Positions 56,493 to 64,000 of a stretch of DNA of 64,000 bases are shown in pieces. The first letter of the stretch is position 1. Every line of letters starts with the position of its first letter. A program made the translations under genes and the position numbers. Source of the stretch: Sphingopyxis sp. FD7 (lineage in GTDB: Bacteria; Pseudomonadota; Alphaproteobacteria; Sphingomonadales; Sphingomonadaceae); NCBI RefSeq assembly GCF_003609835.1, contig NZ_AP017898.1, positions 3,162,001 through 3,226,000 of the forward strand. The letters run 5' to 3'. The notes under the pieces are model-generated. The model made no database searches. It worked only from the letters and a program-made list of their open reading frames with translations, and was not told the DNA's origin.

Positions 56493-58757
56493 TTACTGCG
56501 CGATGCCGCCCGCGGCGAGCACCGCCAGCGTGACCAGGTCCGACGCGGTCGACGCCATCGTCGCGACCTGCACCGGATGCTCCATGCCAACCAGCATCGG
56601 GCCGATGATGGCGCCGCCACCGAGTTCGCGCAGCAGCTTCGCTGACAGGTTCGCCGATTGCAGCCCCGGCATCACCAGCACATTCGCGGGCCCCGACAGG
56701 CGGCAGAAGGGATAGTTTTTCATCACCTTGGCGTTGAGCGCGACGTCGGGTGCCATTTCGCCTTCATATTCGAACGCGGGCTGGCGCCGGTCGAGGATCG
56801 CCACCGCCTCGCGGATATTCTCCAGCCAGCTCCCCTCGGGGTTGCCGAAGGTTGAATAGGACAGGAAGGCGACGCGCGGTTCGTGCCCCATGCGCCGCGC
56901 GACCTGCGCGGTGCGTTCGGCGATGTCGGCGAGCATTTCGGCCGACGGCCGCTCGTTGACCGTCGTGTCGGCCATGAAGATGGTGTGATGCTGGTCGACC
57001 AGCACGTGAATGCCGAACGGCGTCTTGCCCTCGGCATGGTCGATCACGCGGCGGATTTCGCGCATCGTCTGCGAATAGGTGCGCGTCGTGCCGGTGATCA
57101 TTGCGTCGCCCAGCCCCATCTTCAGCAGCAGCGAGCCAAAGATGTTGCGGTCGCGGTTGACCATCCGCTCGACGTCGCGGCGCAGATATCCGCGGCGCTG
57201 GAGCCGCTCATAGAGCATGTCGACCATCGCGGGCACATGCGGCGAATTGACACTGTTGTGGACCTCGAAACTCTCGGCATCGGCGACGCCCATCGCGCGC
57301 AGCTTGTCGTGCAGCCCTTCGCGCCCGACGAGCACGGGCGTGCCATAGCCGCCGTCGCGGAACTGGATCGCGGCGCGCAGCACGGTTTCTTCCTCGCCCT
57401 CGGCAAAGACGACGCGCTTCGGGTTGGTGCGCGCGGCTTCATAGGCGAGCGTCAGCACCGACGTCGTCGGGTTGAGCCGCGCGCGCAGCCGCGTGCGATA
57501 TTCATCGAGGTCGGCGATCGGTTTCTGCGCGACGCCGGTGTCCATCGCCGCCTTGGCGACAGCGGCGGGGACGATTTCCATCAGGCGCGGGTCGAAGGGG
57601 GAGGGGATGATATATTCGGGGCCAAAGCTCGACGCGCGCCCGCCATAGGCCGCGGCAACCTCCTCGGGCACCTGCTGGCGCGCGAGGTCGGCGATCGCAT
57701 AGGCCGCGGCGATCTTCATCTCCTCGTTGATCGCGGTCGCATGGACGTCGAGCGCGCCGCGGAAAATGAAGGGGAAGCAGAGGACATTGTTGACCTGGTT
57801 CGGATAGTCCGACCGCCCCGTCGCGATGATCGCGTCGGGCCGCGCCGCGCGCGCATCCGGCGGCGAGATTTCGGGATCGGGGTTCGCCATCGCAAAGATG
57901 ATCGGCGCGGGCGCCATGTCCTTCACCATCTCGGGCTTGAGCGCGCCCGCGGCGGACAGGCCCAGGAACACGTCGGCGCCGACCAGCGCTTCGGTGAGGT
58001 CGCGCGCGTCGGTCGGGACCGCGTGCGCCGACTTCCACTGGTCCATGCCATCGGTACGACCCTGATAGATGGTGCCCTTGCGGTCGCACATGATGACATT
58101 TTCGTGCCGCACGCCCATCGCCTTGATCAGCGCGGTGCAGGCGATCGCCGCCGCCCCTGCGCCATTGACGACGACCTTGACCGCCCCCAGCTCGCGCCCG
58201 GTCAGGTAACAGGCGTTGATCAGCCCCGCGGCGGTGATGATCGCGGTGCCATGCTGGTCGTCATGGAACACCGGAATGTTCATGCGCTCTTTCAGCGCCG
58301 CCTCGATGATGAAGCAATTGGGCGCGGCAATATCTTCCAGGTTGATCCCGCCAAAGCTCGGCGCGAGCAGTTCGACCGCCTCGATAAAACGCTGCGGATC
58401 TTCGGTATCGACTTCGAGGTCGATCGAATCGACGTCGGCGAAGCGCTTGAACAGCACCGCCTTGCCCTCCATCACCGGCTTCGACGCGAGCGCGCCGAGG
58501 TTGCCGAGCCCCAGGATCGCGGTGCCGTTCGAAATGACCGCGACGAGGTTGCCCTTGACCGTATAGTCATAAGCCGCGGCGGGATTTTCGGCGATCGCCT
58601 TCACCGGCACCGCGACGCCGGGCGAATAGGCGAGGGACAGGTCGCGCTGCGTCGCCATCGGCTTCGATGCGACGATCTCGATTTTTCCGGGCCGCCCATA
58701 TTCGTGGTAGAGCAGGGCCTCGCGATCCGAAAACTGCACCTTGCTGCCGCTGTCCAT
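56493..58757 (-). CDS. maeB: NADP-dependent malic enzyme with phosphotransacetylase-like domain (MaeB)
   Basis: 754 residues. The malic domain (to about 160, LAYSPGVAVPVKAIAENP) and NAD(P)-binding domain (VVVNGAGAAAIACTALIKAM) are followed from about residue 430 by a PTA-like domain (KRVVFAEGEEETVLRAAIQF, then RDRNIFGSLLLKMGLGDAMI). Converts malate to pyruvate and CO2, making NADPH. The PTA part is usually regulatory, not catalytic, in this family. Own transcription unit, divergent from mutS. Confidence 0.96.
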   Translation of the reverse strand: MDSGSKVQFSDREALLYHEYGRPGKIEIVASKPMATQRDLSLAYSPGVAVPVKAIAENPAAAYDYTVKGNLVAVISNGTAILGLGNLGALASKPVMEGKAVLFKRFADVDSIDLEVDTEDPQRFIEAVELLAPSFGGINLEDIAAPNCFIIEAALKERMNIPVFHDDQHGTAIITAAGLINACYLTGRELGAVKVVVNGAGAAAIACTALIKAMGVRHENVIMCDRKGTIYQGRTDGMDQWKSAHAVPTDARDLTEALVGADVFLGLSAAGALKPEMVKDMAPAPIIFAMANPDPEISPPDARAARPDAIIATGRSDYPNQVNNVLCFPFIFRGALDVHATAINEEMKIAAAYAIADLARQQVPEEVAAAYGGRASSFGPEYIIPSPFDPRLMEIVPAAVAKAAMDTGVAQKPIADLDEYRTRLRARLNPTTSVLTLAYEAARTNPKRVVFAEGEEETVLRAAIQFRDGGYGTPVLVGREGLHDKLRAMGVADAESFEVHNSVNSPHVPAMVDMLYERLQRRGYLRRDVERMVNRDRNIFGSLLLKMGLGDAMITGTTRTYSQTMREIRRVIDHAEGKTPFGIHVLVDQHHTIFMADTTVNERPSAEMLADIAERTAQVARRMGHEPRVAFLSYSTFGNPEGSWLENIREAVAILDRRQPAFEYEGEMAPDVALNAKVMKNYPFCRLSGPANVLVMPGLQSANLSAKLLRELGGGAIIGPMLVGMEHPVQVATMASTASDLVTLAVLAAGGIAQ

Positions 58758-58934
58758 TCGTCATCCTCTCGATAAAGTCACAAGATGCGCGCCCGAGCCT
58801 TTCCCCTAGCGCCGCCTCGCGAAAATGTAACCGCCAATGTTGGGTGCGGGGGCGATGGGGATGACGGATAAGGGAAAGGCAGTTCCTCACCCCACACCCT
58901 CCATTCCACCCCGCATCCCCCCTCCGACCTTGCC

Positions 58935-61640
58935 ATGCCGCCCCCAATCACTAAGCAGGGGGCGATGGCCGCCACCGCTCCCCGTCCCGCCAACAGCAAC
59001 GCCGCCGCGCGCGCGGTTCCGTCGGCCTCGACGCCGATGATGGCGCAATATTGGGCGCTGAAGGAAAAGGCCGGCGACTGCCTGCTCTTCTATCGCATGG
59101 GCGATTTTTTCGAACTGTTCTTCGACGATGCCAAGGCGGCGGCATCGACGCTCGACATCGCGCTGACCTCGCGCGGCGAACATGACGGAGCGCCTGTGCC
59201 GATGTGCGGCGTGCCGGTCCACGCCGCCGAATCCTATCTCGCGCGCCTCATCCGCGCGGGGCACCGCGTCGCGATTGCCGAGCAGGTCGAAACCCCCGCC
59301 GAAGCCAAGGCGCGCGGCGGGTCGAAGGCGCTCGTCGCGCGCGACATCGTGCGCTTCGTCACCGCGGGCACGCTGACCGAGGAAAGCCTGCTCGAAGGGC
59401 GCAGCGCGAACCGCCTCGCCGCGCTGGCGCAGGTCGGCAGCGAGGGCGAGGTGGCGATTGCCGCCGCCGACATTTCGACCGGACGGTTCGAGGTCGTCGC
59501 GGTGCGCGCGGAAGCGGTCGACGCCGAACTCGCCCGGCTGGCGCCCTCCGAACTGCTGCTCAGCGAGAGCGCAGACGCGCTGCCCATCTCGTCGGCGCGG
59601 CAGGTGGTGCGCCGGCCGGCGGCGGACTTCGCCAGCACCGGCGCGCAGAAACGGCTCGAATCCTTTTACGGCGTCCGGACACTCGACGGTTTCGGCCCGT
59701 TTTCGCGCAGTGAAATCGCCGCGATGGGCGCGCTCCTCGCCTATCTCGATCATGTCGGGACCGGCGGCCCGACCTTCCTCCAGCCGCCGGTGCGCGTGTC
59801 GGCGTCGGATCGCATGGCAATCGACGCCGCGACGCGCGAAAGCCTCGAACTCGTCCGCACCATGGCGGGAACGCGCGAGGGCAGCCTGCTCGGCACGATC
59901 GACCGCACCGTCACCGCGGCGGGCGCGCGGCTGCTCGCCGACGATCTGGCGAGCCCGCTCACCGACCGCGCCGCGATCCTCGACCGGCTCGACCTCGTCG
60001 ATGCGTTGGCGCAAGACGCGCTGTGGCGCGGCGATCTCCGCGCGGCGCTCCGCGCGCTGCCCGACGCCGGGCGCGCGCTCGGCCGCCTCGTCGCGGGGCG
60101 CGGCGGCCCGCGCGACCTCGCCCAGCTGCGCGATGCGCTCGGCGGCGCGCGGCTCCTGCGCGAACGGCTCGCGCGGCGCGCCGACCTCCCGCCTTTGCTC
60201 GCGCGCCTGCTCCCCGGCCTCGACGGCCATGGCGCGCTCGTCGATGAACTGACACGCGCGCTCGTCGAAACGCCGCCGGTCGACGCCGCGCAGGGCGGCT
60301 ATATCGCCGAAGGCTATGACCATGCGCTCGACGCGCTGCGCGAAACCGCGCGTGACGGGCGCAAGGCGATCGCCGCATTGGAAGCCGGGTATCGCGACCG
60401 CACGGGCATCGCCTCGCTCAAGATCCGCCACAATGGCGTGCTCGGCTATCATGTCGAGGTGCCCGCGAAGCATGCCGACGCGCTGATGGCGCCCGATAGC
60501 GGCTTCACCCACCGCCAGACGCTCGCGGGGGTGGTGCGGTTCAACTCGGCCGACCTCCACGACGCGGCGAGCCGTGTGACGCAGGCGGGCGTCCACGCGG
60601 TCGCGGCCGAGGCCGCCCATCTCGAGGCGCTCACCGACGCCGCGGTGGCGCGGCGCGAGGCGATCGCCGCCTCGTGCGACATACTCGCGCGCCTCGACGT
60701 CGCCGCCGCGCTCGCCGATCATGCGATGAGCCACAATTGGTGCCGCCCGGAGCTGGCGGACGAACCGTGCCTTGATGTTGTCGGCGGGCGGCATCCGGTG
60801 GTCGAGGCGGCGCTGGCCAGGGCAGGCGAACGCTTCGTGCCCAATGATGTGTCCCTATCGGAACGCGACCGGCTCTGGCTCGTCACCGGCCCCAATATGG
60901 GCGGCAAATCGACCTTTCTCCGCCAGAATGCGCTCATCGTCGTGCTCGCGCAGGCGGGCGGCTTTGTCCCCGCCGTCTCGGCAAGGCTCGGCCTCGTCGA
61001 CCGGCTGTTCAGCCGCGTCGGCGCGAGCGACAATCTCGCGCGCGGGCGCTCGACCTTCATGGTCGAAATGGTCGAAACCGCCGCCATCCTCGCGCAGGCG
61101 ACCCCCGACAGCTTCGTCATCCTCGACGAGGTCGGGCGCGGCACCTCGACCTACGACGGGCTCGCGCTCGCCTGGTCGGTGGTCGAGGCGGTGCATGAGG
61201 TGAACCGTTGCCGTTGCCTCTTCGCGACGCACTACCACGAACTCACGCGGCTCGCCGAAAGCCTGGATGCGCTCTCGCTCCATCATGTTCGCGCGCGCGA
61301 GTGGCAGGGCGATCTGGTGCTGCTCCACGAGGTCGCCGACGGCCCCGCCGACCGCAGCTACGGCCTCGCCGTCGCGCGCCTTGCGGGGGTTCCGGCCGCC
61401 GTCGTCAAGCGCGCCGAGGCCGTGCTCGCCAAACTCGAAGCCGGGCGCGAAAAAACCGGCGGGCTCGCCGCGGGGCTCGACGACCTGCCGCTCTTCGCCG
61501 CGACGCTTGCCGCCGCGCCCGCCGAAAAACCGGACAAGCTGCGCGACGCGCTGGCAAGCATCGACCCCGACGCGCTCGCCCCGCGCGAGGCGCTCGACGC
61601 GCTCTATACGCTCAAGCGCCTGATGGCGGACGAGGGTTAG
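58935..61640 (+). CDS. mutS: DNA mismatch repair protein MutS
   Basis: 901 residues. The mismatch-binding Phe-x-Glu lies in LLFYRMGDFFELFFDDAK; Walker A VTGPNMGGKSTFLRQ is at about residue 650-665, with Walker B FVILDEVGRGTSTYDG and LFATHYHELTRL after it. The clamp and lever domains lie between. An Ala-rich N-terminal extension of about 30 residues precedes the core, so the real start could be slightly downstream. Followed 158 bp later by glnD, with a perfect inverted repeat between. Confidence 0.97.
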   Translation: MPPPITKQGAMAATAPRPANSNAAARAVPSASTPMMAQYWALKEKAGDCLLFYRMGDFFELFFDDAKAAASTLDIALTSRGEHDGAPVPMCGVPVHAAESYLARLIRAGHRVAIAEQVETPAEAKARGGSKALVARDIVRFVTAGTLTEESLLEGRSANRLAALAQVGSEGEVAIAAADISTGRFEVVAVRAEAVDAELARLAPSELLLSESADALPISSARQVVRRPAADFASTGAQKRLESFYGVRTLDGFGPFSRSEIAAMGALLAYLDHVGTGGPTFLQPPVRVSASDRMAIDAATRESLELVRTMAGTREGSLLGTIDRTVTAAGARLLADDLASPLTDRAAILDRLDLVDALAQDALWRGDLRAALRALPDAGRALGRLVAGRGGPRDLAQLRDALGGARLLRERLARRADLPPLLARLLPGLDGHGALVDELTRALVETPPVDAAQGGYIAEGYDHALDALRETARDGRKAIAALEAGYRDRTGIASLKIRHNGVLGYHVEVPAKHADALMAPDSGFTHRQTLAGVVRFNSADLHDAASRVTQAGVHAVAAEAAHLEALTDAAVARREAIAASCDILARLDVAAALADHAMSHNWCRPELADEPCLDVVGGRHPVVEAALARAGERFVPNDVSLSERDRLWLVTGPNMGGKSTFLRQNALIVVLAQAGGFVPAVSARLGLVDRLFSRVGASDNLARGRSTFMVEMVETAAILAQATPDSFVILDEVGRGTSTYDGLALAWSVVEAVHEVNRCRCLFATHYHELTRLAESLDALSLHHVRAREWQGDLVLLHEVADGPADRSYGLAVARLAGVPAAVVKRAEAVLAKLEAGREKTGGLAAGLDDLPLFAATLAAAPAEKPDKLRDALASIDPDALAPREALDALYTLKRLMADEG

Positions 61641-61657
61641 ATGACGACATCCTCTCT

Positions 61658-61770
61658 CCGATTCCCCGAGCGAAGACGAGGGGCTCTGCCGAGCGAAGTC
61701 GAGGCGGGGTGTGTTGCCAAGGGTTCTCGCTGCGCTCGAACGGCCCCCTCGTCTTCGCTCGGGGAATCGG
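61658..61770. repeat. Perfect 26-bp inverted repeat between mutS and glnD
   Basis: Left arm 61658-61683 (CCGATTCCCCGAGCGAAGAC..) and right arm 61745-61770 are exact inverted copies around 61 bases that contain further GAGCGAAG and CTTCGCTC-like words. The right arm ends 29 bp before the glnD start. Confidence 0.8.
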
Positions 61771-61798
61771 CTGTCAGAATCCGCCGGGCTTGTCTCGC

Positions 61799-64000
61799 AT
61801 GACCGACCTCTTCGCCCATCTCGACCAGCGCCGCGCGATCATCGACCGCCGCGCGCTCGCGGGGCAGCTCGACGCCATCGCCGCCGAAACGGGCGATGCG
61901 AGCCAGCGCCGCCGCGCGATGGTCGCGCTGCTCAAGGCGGCGCTTGAGGATGGCCGTGCGGAGATCGAGCGGCGGCTGCTCGCGCACCCGTCGTCGGGGC
62001 GCGTCGCGGCGCAGGCGACTGCTTTCCTGATCGACCAGCTCGTCCGCCTCAGCCATGATTTCACCGTCCAGCATCTTTACCCCGCCAACAACCGTTCGGC
62101 GGGCGAGCGCATCACGCTGATCGCGGTCGGCGGCTATGGCCGCGGCGAGATGGCGCCGCACAGCGACATCGACATCGGCTTCCTCACCCCGTTCAAACAG
62201 ACGAGCTGGACCGAGCAGGTGATCGAGGCGCAGCTCTATACGCTCTGGGATCTGGGGCTGAAGGTCGGCCATTCGTCGCGTTCGCTCGACGAGATGGTGC
62301 GCGCGGCAAAGGACGACCTCACCATCCGCACGGCGTTGCTCGAAGGGCGCTTCATCTGGGGCGACCGCGACCTGTACGACCAGGCCGCGGCGCGTTTCGA
62401 TGCCGAGGTCGTCGCGGGCAATGCGCGCGCCTTCGTCGCCGACAAGCTCGCCGAGCGCGACGAGCGGCACAAAAGAATGGGTGATTCGCGCTATGTCGTC
62501 GAACCCAATGTGAAGGAGGGCAAGGGCGGGCTGCGCGACCTGCACACGCTCTTCTGGATCGGCAAGTTCATCCACCGCGTGCGCACCGTGCCCGAGCTGG
62601 TTGATGCCGGATTGCTCTCGGCGCGCGAGCTGCGTCAGTTTGCGCGCGCGGAAAACTTTCTGCTCGCGGTCCGCTGTCACCTCCATGTCCTTGCGGGCCG
62701 CGCCGAGGACCGGCTGACCTTCGATTTCCAGCGCGAGATCGCCGCCCGCATGAAATTCGCCGACCGTCCGGGCAAGAGCGCGGTCGAACGCTTCATGCAG
62801 CTCTATTTCCTTCATGCGAAGAGCGTCGGCGATCTGACCGGCACCTTCCTCGCGCATCTCGACGACCAGATGGCGGCGCGCGGGCGGCGCTTCCTGCCGA
62901 CCATCCGGCGGCGGCCGGGCAAGCTCAATGGCTTCGTCCTCGATCGCGGCCGCCTCGCGCTGCCTTCGGATGATTTTTTTGCGGCCGACCCGGTGCGGCT
63001 GATCGAGATTTTCGCGCTCGCCGACCGGCACGGCCTCGAAATCCACCCGCAGGCGATGCGCCAGGCGCGCCACGATGCCAAGCTGATCGAGACGCAGGGC
63101 GTGCGCCGCAATGCCCGCGCCAACGCGCTGTTCCTCGACGTGCTCACCAGCCCGCGCGACCCCGAAACGGTGCTGCGCTGGATGAACGAAGCGGGGGTGT
63201 TCGGCCGCTTCGTGCCCGATTTCGGCCGCGTCGTCGCGCAGATGCAGTTCGACATGTATCATCATTATACCGTCGACGAACATACGATCCGCGCGATCGG
63301 GCTTCTGTCGGACATCGAACAGGGACGGCTCAAGGAGGATCATCCGCTGTCGACCGCGATCATGGACCAGATCCATTCGCGGCGCGTCGTCTATGTCGCG
63401 GTGCTGCTGCACGACATCGCCAAGGGGCGCGGCGGCGACCATAGCGTGCTCGGCGCCGAGCTCGCGCTGCGCGTCTGCCCGCGGCTGGGGCTGAGCGAGG
63501 CGGAGACCGAGACCGTGTCGTGGCTCGTGCGCTATCACCTCCTCATGTCGGCGACCGCGTTCAAACGCGACCTCGCCGATTTCAAGACGATCCTCGACTT
63601 CGCGCAGATCGTGCAGAGCCCCGAGCGCCTCCGCCTCCTGCTCGTGCTCACTGTCGTCGACATTCGCGCGGTCGGCCCCGGCGTGTGGAACAGCTGGAAA
63701 CGGCAATTGCTCACCGAACTGTACGACGCCGCCGAAGAAGTGCTGCGCCTCGGCCACAAGCAGAAGGGCCGCGAACAACGCATCGCGAGCAAGAAGGAGG
63801 CGGTGGCGGCGCAATTCGGCTTCGACCGCAAGACCTTCGACAAGGTCGCCAGGCGCCTGCCCGAAAGCTACTGGATCGCCGAGCCGGTCGAAGTCATCGC
63901 CGCGAACCTCGTCCATATCCGGCAGGCGGGCGACGCGCCGCTGCACATCGCCGCGGTCCCCGACGACGATCGCGGCGCGACGCTCGTGATGGTGCTCGCC
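61799..64000 (+). CDS. glnD: [Protein-PII] uridylyltransferase GlnD, 3' end beyond window
   Basis: 734 codons are present; the family is about 900. The nucleotidyltransferase domain has VGGYGRGEMAPHSDIDI; the linked PII-UTase domain contains PNVKEGKGGLRDLHTLFW; the HD domain, HHYTVDEHT and VAVLLHDIAKGRGGDHSVLG, removes UMP. The ACT domains would lie past the edge. GlnD senses glutamine and modifies PII. ATG 61799 has no strong ribosome site, so the start is moderately certain. Confidence 0.95.
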   Translation, partial: MTDLFAHLDQRRAIIDRRALAGQLDAIAAETGDASQRRRAMVALLKAALEDGRAEIERRLLAHPSSGRVAAQATAFLIDQLVRLSHDFTVQHLYPANNRSAGERITLIAVGGYGRGEMAPHSDIDIGFLTPFKQTSWTEQVIEAQLYTLWDLGLKVGHSSRSLDEMVRAAKDDLTIRTALLEGRFIWGDRDLYDQAAARFDAEVVAGNARAFVADKLAERDERHKRMGDSRYVVEPNVKEGKGGLRDLHTLFWIGKFIHRVRTVPELVDAGLLSARELRQFARAENFLLAVRCHLHVLAGRAEDRLTFDFQREIAARMKFADRPGKSAVERFMQLYFLHAKSVGDLTGTFLAHLDDQMAARGRRFLPTIRRRPGKLNGFVLDRGRLALPSDDFFAADPVRLIEIFALADRHGLEIHPQAMRQARHDAKLIETQGVRRNARANALFLDVLTSPRDPETVLRWMNEAGVFGRFVPDFGRVVAQMQFDMYHHYTVDEHTIRAIGLLSDIEQGRLKEDHPLSTAIMDQIHSRRVVYVAVLLHDIAKGRGGDHSVLGAELALRVCPRLGLSEAETETVSWLVRYHLLMSATAFKRDLADFKTILDFAQIVQSPERLRLLLVLTVVDIRAVGPGVWNSWKRQLLTELYDAAEEVLRLGHKQKGREQRIASKKEAVAAQFGFDRKTFDKVARRLPESYWIAEPVEVIAANLVHIRQAGDAPLHIAAVPDDDRGATLVMVLA

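Noticed and set aside
56883-58775. 630-codon open frame on the plus strand
   Set aside because: Antisense shadow of maeB.
58887-60794. 635-codon open frame on the minus strand
   Set aside because: Antisense shadow of mutS.
61637-63946. 769-codon open frame on the minus strand
   Set aside because: It is antisense to glnD, whose motifs are unmistakable. Long antisense frames are expected at this GC content, and the translation is Arg-rich with no recognisable domain.

Overview
This is ordinary-to-interesting chromosomal core DNA from a GC-rich alphaproteobacterium, most likely a member of the Sphingomonadales close to Sphingopyxis. That placement rests on recognised protein sequences and gene order and was not checked by a search. 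Nearly every base is coding, and no rRNA, tRNA, CRISPR array, insertion sequence or prophage was seen.

Layout. 1-3.9 kb: the start of a chaperone-usher type surface-structure locus on the minus strand (DUF4402 pilin-like protein, periplasmic chaperone, usher running off the left edge), interrupted by a 259-bp element with near-perfect 22-bp terminal inverted repeats. 4.4-10.7 kb: the classical origin-proximal set on the minus strand, DUF6489-mnmE-mnmG-rsmG-parA-parB, carrying three perfect 16-bp parS palindromes. 10.8-13.1 kb: a dienelactone hydrolase/NTF2-like pair, DUF1489, and a small lower-GC cassette of a retropepsin-like protease with an 81-residue partner. 13.2-17.3 kb: terC, rho, hemJ, hemE on the minus strand. 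17.3-17.7 kb: an intergenic region with four TTATNCACA DnaA boxes and an AT-rich stretch, between hemE and the RP001-type PEP synthase/PPDK regulatory protein. This is the conserved position of alphaproteobacterial oriC, so I read it as the chromosomal replication origin. From there the plus strand carries ppsR-maf-aroE-coaE-dnaQ, hpf-ptsN, DUF1491, a SleB-like hydrolase and a lipoprotein-carboxypeptidase-acetyltransferase operon (to 26.2 kb).

26.4-36.4 kb: hsp20 with a ROSE-like 5' UTR, gpmA, a secreted DUF3857/transglutaminase protein, dapD with a pyrimidine 5'-nucleotidase, and three exported hydrolases in a row: a subtilisin-like lipoprotein/autotransporter, an amidohydrolase and an isoaspartyl peptidase/asparaginase. 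36.7-53.7 kb: fused str-S10-spc ribosomal superoperon (rpsL to secY-adk), with an extra DUF1737 gene between rpmD and rplO, an unusually long rpsJ-rplC gap, and no rpsM-rpsK-rpoA-rplQ after adk. 53.8-64 kb: SRPBCC protein, DUF177 and a CBP3-like chaperone, bamE, maeB, mutS and the start of glnD.

Gene direction supports the origin call: left of 17.4 kb nearly all genes are on the minus strand and to the right most are on the plus strand, so transcription largely follows outward replication forks. parABS lies 8-13 kb from the proposed origin, as expected for origin segregation. Many intergenic gaps contain paired inverted REP-like repeats of several families. The least explained pieces are the retropepsin cassette with its stem-loop leader, the 259-bp inverted-repeat element, the rpsJ-rplC leader, and the candidate RNA thermometer.
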